Below the pieces are notes generated by a model. That model made no database searches. It saw only the letters and a list, made by a program, of their open reading frames with translations, and was not told the DNA's origin. A stretch of DNA of 64,000 bases, taken from Desulfobulbaceae bacterium. GTDB lineage: Bacteria; Desulfobacterota; Desulfobulbia; Desulfobulbales; SURF-16. Below, one piece after another: positions 56,496 to 64,000 of the stretch. Position 1 is the first letter of the stretch. Each line of letters opens with the position of its first letter. The DNA is taken from positions 11,866 to 75,865 of the forward strand of contig JALNXE010000006.1 in the NCBI GenBank assembly GCA_023230525.1, written 5' to 3'. The position numbers and the translations under genes are program-made.

Positions 56496-57554
56496 TTACG
56501 CTGCGCAGATGCCGAATTTCGGCAGCAGATCATAAATCACATGAAAGCGAAGGGCCTGGGCCGCATCATGGAAGTATTTCCAGTTGCTCTTGAGAAAGGC
56601 CTGGTTCCATGTGTATCGCCGTTTATCTTCATCGGTGCCCAGGGCCTGCTCTTTCCAGGAGCCAGGTCCCTTGGCGGAATAGGAGATCTTTTCCGCCCCG
56701 AAACTGAACGGATCGTGTTCGATGGCCTTAAGCCAGGCCCCATGCCGCTTGTCCCCGTTTTCTTCCTTGAGGTTTGTGAAAAGATCCTGGATTTTGTTCA
56801 TGTCCTGCTCGCCGATGCCGCTCACCTCGGCATGGGGATCCCTGGCGATATAGCGTTTCATGGCCCGGCACAGCTGATCCGCCGCCTGGCAGAACTGGTC
56901 GGTATTGTTACGTTCTATTGTTTCCCCGCGGCCGTTTTTATACTTCCAGGACAAGAAGGGCATATCAGGGAAGACGGTGGCCCGGCCATGGCCCAAGGGG
57001 GGGACGGCGTCATCGAGAATTCTGGCCAGGAGGGAGGCAAGCCCTTCTGCAAAGACCCCTGAGCTGCTTGTCGCCTTGGCATCCTCCACCTCATTGATTT
57101 CGTGCAGGACGCCGGCAAAACCCTGATGGGCCCAGGTGTCGGCATAGACATGCATGGCCACCCCCAGGCGATGCAGCCCGTAGGGGCGATCCTGTTCGAC
57201 AATGGCTTGCCGCACCATTTGCCGGGCGATGGGGCTGTCCGGCTTGCAGATAAGCTTGTTGATGAAGCTGCCGATGGGATTCTGGCCTTCGCCCAAGCCG
57301 CCGTTGCCGGGCAGAAAATGAAAGGGAATCCAGACCAGGTGGTTGGCCAGTTCATCGGCATTGCGCGGATCCAGCATGTTATGGGCGGAACTGATGCGGG
57401 AATAGAGGGCCTCATTGTCAAAATGGACCGTACCGGGGATGGTGGCGTCGTCCACATACTGGGCGGCATGGGCGACGATTGCTGCCTTGTCCTGGGGAAA
57501 GCCGGCCAGACGGGCGGCGACATAGGTGGTGGCGTGATGGAAATCAATCTGCAT
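56496..57554 (-). CDS. DUF6765 family protein
   Basis: 352 residues. N-terminal DFHHATTYVAARLAGF and a QYVDDATIPGTVHFD segment, then HRLGVAMHVYADTWAHQGF: histidine- and aspartate-rich metal-site pattern resembling zinc-dependent phospholipase C folds, as in DUF6765. No signal peptide. First gene of the three-gene group. An enzymatic role on lipids is a possibility, not a demonstrated function. Confidence 0.7.
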   Translation of the reverse strand: MQIDFHHATTYVAARLAGFPQDKAAIVAHAAQYVDDATIPGTVHFDNEALYSRISSAHNMLDPRNADELANHLVWIPFHFLPGNGGLGEGQNPIGSFINKLICKPDSPIARQMVRQAIVEQDRPYGLHRLGVAMHVYADTWAHQGFAGVLHEINEVEDAKATSSSGVFAEGLASLLARILDDAVPPLGHGRATVFPDMPFLSWKYKNGRGETIERNNTDQFCQAADQLCRAMKRYIARDPHAEVSGIGEQDMNKIQDLFTNLKEENGDKRHGAWLKAIEHDPFSFGAEKISYSAKGPGSWKEQALGTDEDKRRYTWNQAFLKSNWKYFHDAAQALRFHVIYDLLPKFGICAA

Positions 57555-57719
57555 CTTTTCTCTCCTTGCTCATTTTTTTGACTGTCTCGTGAAAAATCTT
57601 TTCGACAGCCGTACAGTGCATGATAAATGCTTAATTTACCGTCACGAAATACGGTGCCGTGATTATTACGAAGCCATCAATTTTTCTGCTCTTCATTTTC
57701 TCTCTCTTTTGGTATGGCG

Positions 57720-58619
57720 TTACGGTTCAACCAGGTCGATACCACGGAAAAAACGCTGCCAGGCATGCAGCGTCTCGCGCTCCATGGGTTTTTGCGGCAG
57801 CGAGCCCTCCGGCCTGCCGCCGATTTTTTCCGCCTTGGCCAGCCCGAAGGGATGGTAGGCAAGCAGCGAGCAGCGGCGCACCTTTAATTTCTGAAACAGG
57901 GCCGCCAGGCGGCTGATATTTTCCGTGTCTGCCGTGTAACCCGGGATCAGCGGGATGCGGGGGATCACGTCATCGGGTCTTGCGGCGAGCAGCCTTTGCA
58001 GGTTGGCCAGGATCACTCCGTTATCCGCGCCGGTGATTGCCCGGTGGCGTGCCGCGTCGGCAATCTTGACATCAAAGAGGATGAGATCGGCAAACGGCAG
58101 GCAGGCTGCGCAAAAGTCGTTCCAGTCAAAAAAACCGTTTGTTTCCATGGCCGTATGGATCCCTTCCGCCTGCAGTCTGGCCAGCAGCTCGCCGCAGAAG
58201 GCAAGCTGGGCCGCGGGTTCGCCGCCGGATAGAGTGACCCCGCCCCCTGAGGCTGCATAAAACAATCTGTCCCGCAGCAGGATGTCGGTGAGTTCGTCGA
58301 CATCATATTTTTTGCCTACAAGTTCAAGAGCCTTTGTTGGGCAACTGACAACGCAAAGACCGCAGGCATTACAGCGGCTGCGGTCGATATGGACTCTTTT
58401 GTCAACGGTCAGCGCCGCCTCCGGGCAGATGTCCCGGCAATCGCCGCAGCCGATACAGCGATCCGGATAAAAGGCGATTTCAGGTGCGGAGGCAATGAAC
58501 TCCGGGTTATGGCACCAGGGGCAGCGCAGCGGGCAGCCCTTGAAAAAAACAGTGGTCCTGATGCCGGGGCCGTCATGTGCGCGGTAACGGCCGATATCGC
58601 CGATCAGGGCCTCTTTCAC
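57720..58619 (-). CDS. Glycyl radical enzyme activase (radical SAM)
   Basis: 299 residues. The radical SAM cluster CPLRCPWC lies near residue 30, two ferredoxin-type 4Fe-4S motifs (CIGCGDCRDIC...; CNACGLCVVSC...) are inserted after it, and SGGEP follows. This is the layout of activases for non-PFL glycyl radical enzymes. It installs the glycyl radical on the enzyme encoded at 59065-61515. It overlaps the SCP2-like gene by four bases, so all three genes are translated as one unit. Works only without oxygen. Confidence 0.9.
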   Translation of the reverse strand: MKEALIGDIGRYRAHDGPGIRTTVFFKGCPLRCPWCHNPEFIASAPEIAFYPDRCIGCGDCRDICPEAALTVDKRVHIDRSRCNACGLCVVSCPTKALELVGKKYDVDELTDILLRDRLFYAASGGGVTLSGGEPAAQLAFCGELLARLQAEGIHTAMETNGFFDWNDFCAACLPFADLILFDVKIADAARHRAITGADNGVILANLQRLLAARPDDVIPRIPLIPGYTADTENISRLAALFQKLKVRRCSLLAYHPFGLAKAEKIGGRPEGSLPQKPMERETLHAWQRFFRGIDLVEP

Positions 58620-59062
58620 TGGGACAGCTGGGGCATCATCAGTTGCAGCTGTTTGGCCATGAAACCGAATTTGTACAGATAATTGAGATTGCCCTCGGTC
58701 ACCACGTCATGGCGCAGCATGGAGCCCAGGATATCCTGCCGGGGCGCGAGGATGAAATTGAGCAGGGTCTTGCCGTCGCGGAAGGTGATGGCGATATTGG
58801 CTTGGTTGATCTTTTTTTCCATCACCTCCATTCTGCCGTCATGGAAGATCGCGGCAATGGCCACCTGCCCGTCCTTGCTGCAGAACTGGTAACGGCCTTC
58901 GAAATATTTGATATTTTGCCGGTATTCGGGATTCACCACAAAGGCAAACTGCATCAGGGTCAGCAGGGTCTGCAGGAATTCTTCAGCCACCTCGGAGCTG
59001 AAACTCTTTTGCCATTGCTCCCACAGTTTCTTCTGGGCCTGCTGCGTGATCAGGTTCGGCAT
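58616..59062 (-). CDS. SCP2-like small protein of the glycyl radical cluster
   Basis: 148 residues. The second half (QANIAITFRDGKTLLNFIL, DILGSMLRHDVVTEGNLNYLYKFG) resembles SCP2/sterol-carrier-type folds that bind hydrophobic ligands. It lies two bases after the glycyl radical enzyme gene and overlaps the activase gene by four. Such a protein is not part of ordinary PFL or dehydratase operons. It could carry a hydrophobic substrate or stabilise the enzyme; family call is moderate. Confidence 0.55.
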   Translation of the reverse strand: MPNLITQQAQKKLWEQWQKSFSSEVAEEFLQTLLTLMQFAFVVNPEYRQNIKYFEGRYQFCSKDGQVAIAAIFHDGRMEVMEKKINQANIAITFRDGKTLLNFILAPRQDILGSMLRHDVVTEGNLNYLYKFGFMAKQLQLMMPQLSQ

Positions 59063-59064
59063 GG

Positions 59065-61515
59065 TTATTTCCCCCCTTTTTCGCCGGGATACGGCACGGC
59101 CCGGCCATTGGCCAGGTCATACATGGTGCGGGTGATCAATTCGTCCTTCATCCGTTCGTTGAGGTCCTTGAAATAGGCGGAGTAGCCGGATACCCGCACC
59201 ATCAGCTCCGGATATTTTTCCGGGTGCTTTTTGGCGTCCTGCAGCATTTCGTAGGTCATGATGTTGAACTGCACTTGCTGGCCGCCGGCCCGGAAATAGG
59301 CCTCGATGGTCTGGGCGAAACGCTCGCTCATCTGCCCTGTGTCGCCTTCCGGGCTGTATTTGATGTTGAGCGCCCAGCAGCCCGGTACGCATTCTCCGCC
59401 CAGCTCGGCCACGGCATTGAGGCAGGCGGTCAACTCCGGGGCCGCGCCCGATACCGGGGTGATGCCGCTGGCAAAGAGTTCGCCGGACTTGCGGCCATGG
59501 GGCAGGGCGCCGGTGATGCCGCCCAGTCCCGCATGGTTGGTCATGGTCCAGTAGGCGGGGCGATACGGGCCGCCGCGGTAATTGGTGTGGGACTGATAGA
59601 GGTCAAAAAGGTGGCGGACGATATTGCGGGCGTTTTTGCGGGCGATGGGGTTTTCGGTACCGTACTTGGGGGTTCTGTTTTGCAGATAAAGCCGCATCTT
59701 CTCCCCTGCCGGGCCGGCAAAATCGTTTTTCACCATCTGCAGCAGCTCGGCAAAGCTATATTTTTTATCAACGAAAACCGTTTGTTCGATGGCGTTTAAG
59801 GAATCAACCACATCGGCAAAGGCGATATGGGTGGCCCCGGAGGAATTGTAAAGCGAGCCGCCCTGGATCAGGTCCCTGCCCTTGTCCATGGGGCCTTCAA
59901 AAAAGGCGGACAAGAGCGGCGAGGGCATCATCTGCTGGTGCACCCGGCCCATGTGCTCATTGAGCTCGATGGCCTTTTCGACGAGCCAGTCGAGCTGGGT
60001 CTTGAACACCTCCCAGAATTGCTCGAAGCTCGCGAGTGTTGCCGGGTCCGGGGTCTTGGGGCCGATCTGCTCCTCGCCGGTGATCGGCCTTTTGCCCTGG
60101 AACAGCGCCATCTCCAGGGGCGCGGCCAGGTTGAGCATGATGGAGCTGGAGGCCGGGTAGTCCCGGCCGCTGCTGGCCAGTTCCACGCAGCCGATGACCG
60201 CATAGTCCCGGGCATGCTCAATGCTTTCGCCCTGGCCTTGCAGTGCGGTGATGTTGGCCCGGTCGTTGAAAAAGGCCGGCACCGCCTTGGTGTTGATGAT
60301 AACCTCAGACACCCGGCGGCAGTACTCCTCGCTGTTTTTTTCGTAGTCATAGCGGGCATTGACATTGGGGTCGCGGATGGCGAGCAGCTCGGTGACCCGC
60401 AGCATGATATAGGTCAGGTCGTTCACCGCATCCCCGCCGTCCGCGTTCACCCCGCCCAGGGTGATGGCCGGCACCGTGCCGGCGCCGCCGAACATCTCCT
60501 CCGAGGCCTCGGGCACCATGGTGACATTGTCGGCGATTTTCAGCCACAGGCAGCCGATCAGTTCAATGGCGCCGCCGATATCCAGCCGGCCTTCCTCGAC
60601 GTCCCGCTTATAATAGGGGTAGAGGAGCTGGTCCAGCCGGCCGGGGCTCATGGCCATGTTGATATTTTCGGCATGTATCCCCACCTGGCAGATCCAGATG
60701 GCATTCACCGCCTCCCGGAAGGTGGCGGCAGGCCCGGCCGGCACCCGCCGGCAGACCTTGGCCATGTCAAGCAATTCCTGTCTAATTTCCGGATCATCCG
60801 CCACACTGGCCCGCCTTTCCGCCTCTTCGGCCAGATGTTCGGCGTATTGCATGATGCCCTGCAGGGAGATCTGCACGGCCCGGTAAAAATCGGCCTGTCC
60901 GCCTCCCTCGTCACCGGCTTGGGCCAACTCCGCAGCCCTGCCAATCAGCCCGGACAGCCCATGCTCCAGCATGGGGGCATAGGTGGGCACGGCGTGGGAG
61001 ATGCAGCCGGCCTTGGCGGCGATGAAGAACACCAGGCTTTCAAAGAGCCGCAGGCTCTCGGCATTGCCGATCCGCTTGCGGGTCAATTCCAGGACGTTGT
61101 TATCCATCCAGAAGGGAAAGATCTCCAGGTTCAGCTCCCTGGCCTCGTCGGCGGTCAACTTCTGGGGATTTTTGGCCCGGGTGCTGACCGTATCAAGCTC
61201 CGGCCACAGGGTAAGGGCAAAAAACTCCGGGAAAAGCGGGGCGCCGAGAGCTTTGCTGGTGGTGCTGCCGGCCAGCAGATTGCGGTCATGAAAGACCGGC
61301 CGCTTATGCTGCAGGAAATAATTGACCTTTTTGGCCTGCCGCACCTCAGGCGCGTCGCCGGGGGCGTCCTGGTCGCGCAGGTAGCGGGTGATATAGCGGG
61401 CCCGCTCGATACAGATCTCGGGCTTGCTGGCAAAAGAGAGGCGGCGCAGTTCCTTAAGCCGGGGCAGATTGTCCAGGGTGAAGTCTTTCAGGCTGATGTC
61501 ATCCAGTGTTATCAT
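59065..61515 (-). CDS. Glycyl radical enzyme of unknown substrate
   Basis: 816 residues. The glycyl loop VRVSGYSAYF has the radical glycine near 777, and the active-site cysteine lies in YAVIGCVELASSGR (near 440). The C-V-E arrangement after the thiyl cysteine is that of the dehydratase/lyase branch (choline trimethylamine-lyase, glycerol dehydratase, isethionate lyase) and not of pyruvate formate-lyase (two adjacent cysteines) or benzylsuccinate synthase. I cannot assign the substrate. It is first in a three-gene operon with the SCP2-like protein and the activase, with a dispersed palindromic repeat upstream. Confidence 0.85.
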   Translation of the reverse strand: MITLDDISLKDFTLDNLPRLKELRRLSFASKPEICIERARYITRYLRDQDAPGDAPEVRQAKKVNYFLQHKRPVFHDRNLLAGSTTSKALGAPLFPEFFALTLWPELDTVSTRAKNPQKLTADEARELNLEIFPFWMDNNVLELTRKRIGNAESLRLFESLVFFIAAKAGCISHAVPTYAPMLEHGLSGLIGRAAELAQAGDEGGGQADFYRAVQISLQGIMQYAEHLAEEAERRASVADDPEIRQELLDMAKVCRRVPAGPAATFREAVNAIWICQVGIHAENINMAMSPGRLDQLLYPYYKRDVEEGRLDIGGAIELIGCLWLKIADNVTMVPEASEEMFGGAGTVPAITLGGVNADGGDAVNDLTYIMLRVTELLAIRDPNVNARYDYEKNSEEYCRRVSEVIINTKAVPAFFNDRANITALQGQGESIEHARDYAVIGCVELASSGRDYPASSSIMLNLAAPLEMALFQGKRPITGEEQIGPKTPDPATLASFEQFWEVFKTQLDWLVEKAIELNEHMGRVHQQMMPSPLLSAFFEGPMDKGRDLIQGGSLYNSSGATHIAFADVVDSLNAIEQTVFVDKKYSFAELLQMVKNDFAGPAGEKMRLYLQNRTPKYGTENPIARKNARNIVRHLFDLYQSHTNYRGGPYRPAYWTMTNHAGLGGITGALPHGRKSGELFASGITPVSGAAPELTACLNAVAELGGECVPGCWALNIKYSPEGDTGQMSERFAQTIEAYFRAGGQQVQFNIMTYEMLQDAKKHPEKYPELMVRVSGYSAYFKDLNERMKDELITRTMYDLANGRAVPYPGEKGGK

Positions 61516-61533
61516 GGTATCCCTCCCGCCAGG

Positions 61534-61655
61534 TTTTGATGAATTCGTAAAAACTGAAAATTAACCACAGAGAGCACAAGCCCACAGAAATACTTGTTGA
61601 AAAAAAATATTTTCTCTGTGATCTCTGTGATCTCTGTGTGCTCTGTGGTGAAAAC
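61534..61655. repeat. Dispersed palindromic intergenic repeat, copy 2
   Basis: TTTTGATGAATTCGTAAAAACT (two bases longer than quoted elsewhere) is the reverse complement of the segment at 5385-5406. Then TTAACCACAGAG...CTCTGTGGTGAAAA repeats the palindrome of 5295-5383 with the AT-rich centre. Extra CTCTGTGAT units are inserted in this copy. It lies between the glycyl radical operon and the duplicated protein gene. Confidence 0.7.
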
Positions 61656-61750
61656 AGACTTTTTACCAGATCATCAGGTTTTGGTTGTGTCGAAAAGATC
61701 AGCCGCTCTTTTGTGCAGGCATTTAATATTTAAAAAATAATCATTCTCGC

Positions 61751-64000
61751 TTAATCCTGCCAGACATCAAGCCTGATGGCCCGGCGGTGCCGCTCCCAGG
61801 CATCATCAAGCAGGAGAAAATAGCCGAAGAGCTGGTACTTATACTCCGCCGGATCAACCGAGGAGTGATACGGCACCGCAAGCGCCGTGGCATAGATGAG
61901 CTGACCCAGGAAGAGGCCGTCGGCGATCTCCACCAGTTCGTCCAGGCAGAAACCGATGGGGGTGGGGCCGCCGATCATCGGATAGCGGTAGTGGAACTGG
62001 AAGACCTTTTTTTTGCGGCCGCCATCGTTGTTCTGTGGCAGGATCGATTCCCGGCCGTCAACCCCGAGAAAGATGTAGCCCTGCCTGGCAAAGGGCGAGG
62101 TGCCGGCGGCGGACAAGGCCTGCAGGGAGGGGTCCGGCACCCGGTAATTCATGTCGATGACGCGCATCAGGGGATCGGACGCCACAATGCGTTTGTCCTG
62201 GATGTTGTTGCCGTCAACCCAATGCTCATTGGCCTCTTTTTCCCAGAAGGCCTGGTCCTCTTTGCTCATCCCCTTATCCCACGGGCCGCTTGCCAGATGC
62301 GCCGCATAGGCGCCGGGTTTTGGCCAGTAATTGTGACTGGCTTTTTTTACCAGGGCATAGTGGGGGGCGCTGGCCAGATGGGTTTTCAGCTCCCTGACCC
62401 GCTCCGGGTATCGTTTGGCCAGATCGCTGCTTTCGTCCAGAAACATGCTCAGTTTGCGGCCGCTGATTTTTTCAAAGGATTTGCCGGCCCAGGGGAAGAT
62501 GTATTTGCCGATGCTGTGCCAGACCATATCCAGCGCATTGGGGCTTTTTATGGCGTCATCGGCGAGAATACTGGCCAGGGTGCCGGGAAACAGCTGGCTG
62601 TCCCCAAACTTTTTGCCGGTATCCGCCCGGAAGGTGTCGCTGAAGCCGAGATGCAGGTTCAGGGTGGCGCCGTGATAAAAATCAAACCCGCGGGCCACCT
62701 CCGCCCGGCCGTACCAGTCACGCTTTTCCGTGCCGTCCACCCGGCAGTTATACCCTTTTTTGCCCTGCCCCTGGAACAGTCCGTTCACCACCTGCGGGGC
62801 CACGCCGCAGCGAAACAGGCGATGCAGTTTGTCAAAATACTTGAGCTGGTCGTCCGTTGCTGTCCGGGCGGAAATCTCGCCACTGATGCGCTGCAGCATC
62901 TGCAGGATGGATTCCCCTTCGCGCCGCATCTCCCGCACATCGTCGGCGTCCGATTTTTTCGGTGACTCTTCCAGGATAAAGGTGGTGAATTTCTCCCGCA
63001 GGTCCTCGTGGTCCTGCCAGCCGGCCACCCAGTCTGTGACGCCCGGCCATTGCTCAGGGGCGCCGGCAGGCGGCGCGGGTTTCCGGGCCGGGGCCATTTT
63101 GTCGTAGCCCAGTTCGATGTAGCCGCTTTCCCCGGCCCTGGGGCGCAATTGGGGAAAGGCGTTGTCGGCATAGATCTCGCGGGCCCAGGCCGGGTCCATC
63201 ATGAGAAAATAGCCGTTGTTCTGGTAGCCGTAATCCGCCTCCTTGTCGCCGGAAAAGAGTTTGAAGAGGAAATCAAGCGGCTTGTCGTGCCGGCCGGCGT
63301 AAGCTTCGCCCAGGGGAATCGCCGGCATATCGGGGCTGGACAACAGGCGCAGGCTGCCCAGGCTGTAATGTCTGGTGGCAAAAACCAGCTGGCCCAGATA
63401 GATGCCGTCGGCAATCTGGACCAGTTCGTCAACCAGGCGGGTCATGGGGTAGGCGGGGTTGAGCCGTGGCCAGCGGTAGTTGAGCTGGTAGACCTCCTTG
63501 CCGCGCATCTCCGGCACCACGGATTTGCCTGGCAAGGCCAGAAAGATGCCGCCGGTCATGCTGTAGGGGATGTTGACCTCCTTGGCGAGATTCTCGGGAA
63601 GCAGCTGGCTGTCAAAGAGCTTCGCTGCCGCGGATGCGGGGCGCGGCTTCAGGTTCCACATCGGGGTCAGCGCCGGCAGGCCGAGGCCCTGGATGAGGTC
63701 TGGCTGGGGGGGCTCCCGGAAAAAGTTGCGGCCGATGCGGGTGGTTTGCGGGTCGTACTGGGTCATTATTTCGGCATCATTACCCGTCTTGTCCGCCGCC
63801 ACCTCTCTGGGAACCGGTTCAAAGGTTTTGCCCATCCACAGACCGGTATCGGTGAAGGTCATGTTCCAGGCGGTGGCCATCCATTCAATGCTGGCAATCT
63901 TTGATCTTTCCTTGCCGAAGTGCTGCACCGTATCCTGGAAATAGTCGCTGTCCCGGATGGACACCGGGATGCCGATCATGGGTCCGTTGACCGCGGCATA
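61751..64000 (-). CDS. Internally duplicated protein of unknown function (partial)
   Basis: At least 749 residues; the frame is open at the right edge and the start is probably outside (an internal ATG lies at 63979). Two copies of one domain are visible: KEVYQLNYRWPRL...LVDELVQIADGIYLGQLVFATRHY in the first half and KKVFQFHYRYPMI...CLDELVEIADGLFLGQLIYATALA in the second, each followed by a Y(G/K)YQ...GYFLMMDPAW-type block. No known domain recognised. No membrane segment seen. The duplication suggests an internal two-fold or dimer-like structure. Confidence 0.7.
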   Translation of the reverse strand, partial: YAAVNGPMIGIPVSIRDSDYFQDTVQHFGKERSKIASIEWMATAWNMTFTDTGLWMGKTFEPVPREVAADKTGNDAEIMTQYDPQTTRIGRNFFREPPQPDLIQGLGLPALTPMWNLKPRPASAAAKLFDSQLLPENLAKEVNIPYSMTGGIFLALPGKSVVPEMRGKEVYQLNYRWPRLNPAYPMTRLVDELVQIADGIYLGQLVFATRHYSLGSLRLLSSPDMPAIPLGEAYAGRHDKPLDFLFKLFSGDKEADYGYQNNGYFLMMDPAWAREIYADNAFPQLRPRAGESGYIELGYDKMAPARKPAPPAGAPEQWPGVTDWVAGWQDHEDLREKFTTFILEESPKKSDADDVREMRREGESILQMLQRISGEISARTATDDQLKYFDKLHRLFRCGVAPQVVNGLFQGQGKKGYNCRVDGTEKRDWYGRAEVARGFDFYHGATLNLHLGFSDTFRADTGKKFGDSQLFPGTLASILADDAIKSPNALDMVWHSIGKYIFPWAGKSFEKISGRKLSMFLDESSDLAKRYPERVRELKTHLASAPHYALVKKASHNYWPKPGAYAAHLASGPWDKGMSKEDQAFWEKEANEHWVDGNNIQDKRIVASDPLMRVIDMNYRVPDPSLQALSAAGTSPFARQGYIFLGVDGRESILPQNNDGGRKKKVFQFHYRYPMIGGPTPIGFCLDELVEIADGLFLGQLIYATALAVPYHSSVDPAEYKYQLFGYFLLLDDAWERHRRAIRLDVWQD

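Noticed and set aside
59065..61515. Pyruvate formate-lyase or benzylsuccinate/alkylsuccinate synthase
   Set aside because: The active-site cysteine is followed by V-E and is single; PFL has two adjacent cysteines and the succinate synthases have a different loop.
59827..61539. 570-residue frame opposite the glycyl radical enzyme
   Set aside because: Antisense shadow; the minus strand has the catalytic motifs.
61787..62965. 392-residue frame opposite the duplicated protein
   Set aside because: Antisense shadow; the internal duplication supports the minus-strand gene.

Overview
The window looks like a chromosome segment of a sulfur-cycle deltaproteobacterium (Desulfobacterota, probably Desulfobulbales-like). 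The evidence is a long PurL with an N-terminal extension and no glutaminase domain, a PilB/GspE ATPase, a tmRNA tag read as ADDYAYAVAA, a glycyl radical enzyme cluster and moderately high G+C core genes. Taxonomy is inference; no rRNA is present.

Layout. 1-6266 is core: a partial YhaM-type exonuclease and purL (minus), pilB/gspE, smpB and ssrA. 6267-37090 is an integrative island inserted at the 3' end of ssrA. It carries a P4-type integrase next to the tmRNA, matching arm-type ACGGGTA repeats at both ends, and a degenerate copy of the ssrA 3' end at the far end. It also has AlpA-type regulators, a primase/helicase-like protein, an iteron-like region with a perfect 17-bp-arm palindrome, and a second recombinase operon. 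37386-54224 is a second defence-rich stretch outside the island: Fic, a complete second type I restriction-modification (RM) system, NERD and RNase H-fold proteins, and a giant exonuclease-RecQ-UvrD fusion. 54447-64000 (minus) holds a peptidoglycan-binding/DUF6765 cluster, a glycyl radical enzyme with its activase, and an internally duplicated protein running off the edge.

Main finding. From about 11.1 to 24.7 kb, ten genes with gaps of at most 16 bases or short overlaps follow one good sigma-70 promoter. They are half-HsdS, HsdM, HsdS, a DUF4209 protein with a HEPN-type RN-x3-H motif, an HNH-SAVED effector (Cap5-like), a CD-NTase, an E2-like protein, an AlbA/Schlafen-type ATPase-HTH protein, HsdR and a YgjP-like metallopeptidase. 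A type II-short CBASS module is therefore nested inside a type I RM operon, together with a possible RNase and a possible regulator. The tight packing suggests joint expression and perhaps layered defence: DNA restriction first, cyclic-nucleotide-triggered DNA destruction and RNA cleavage as back-up. The cooperation is inference.

On the minus strand of the island follow a 2097-residue DUF4011-helicase-Vsr-like protein with a GreA-type tail, a STAND-like ATPase, and fragments of at least three lost hsd genes, which mark this as a turnover site for RM systems.
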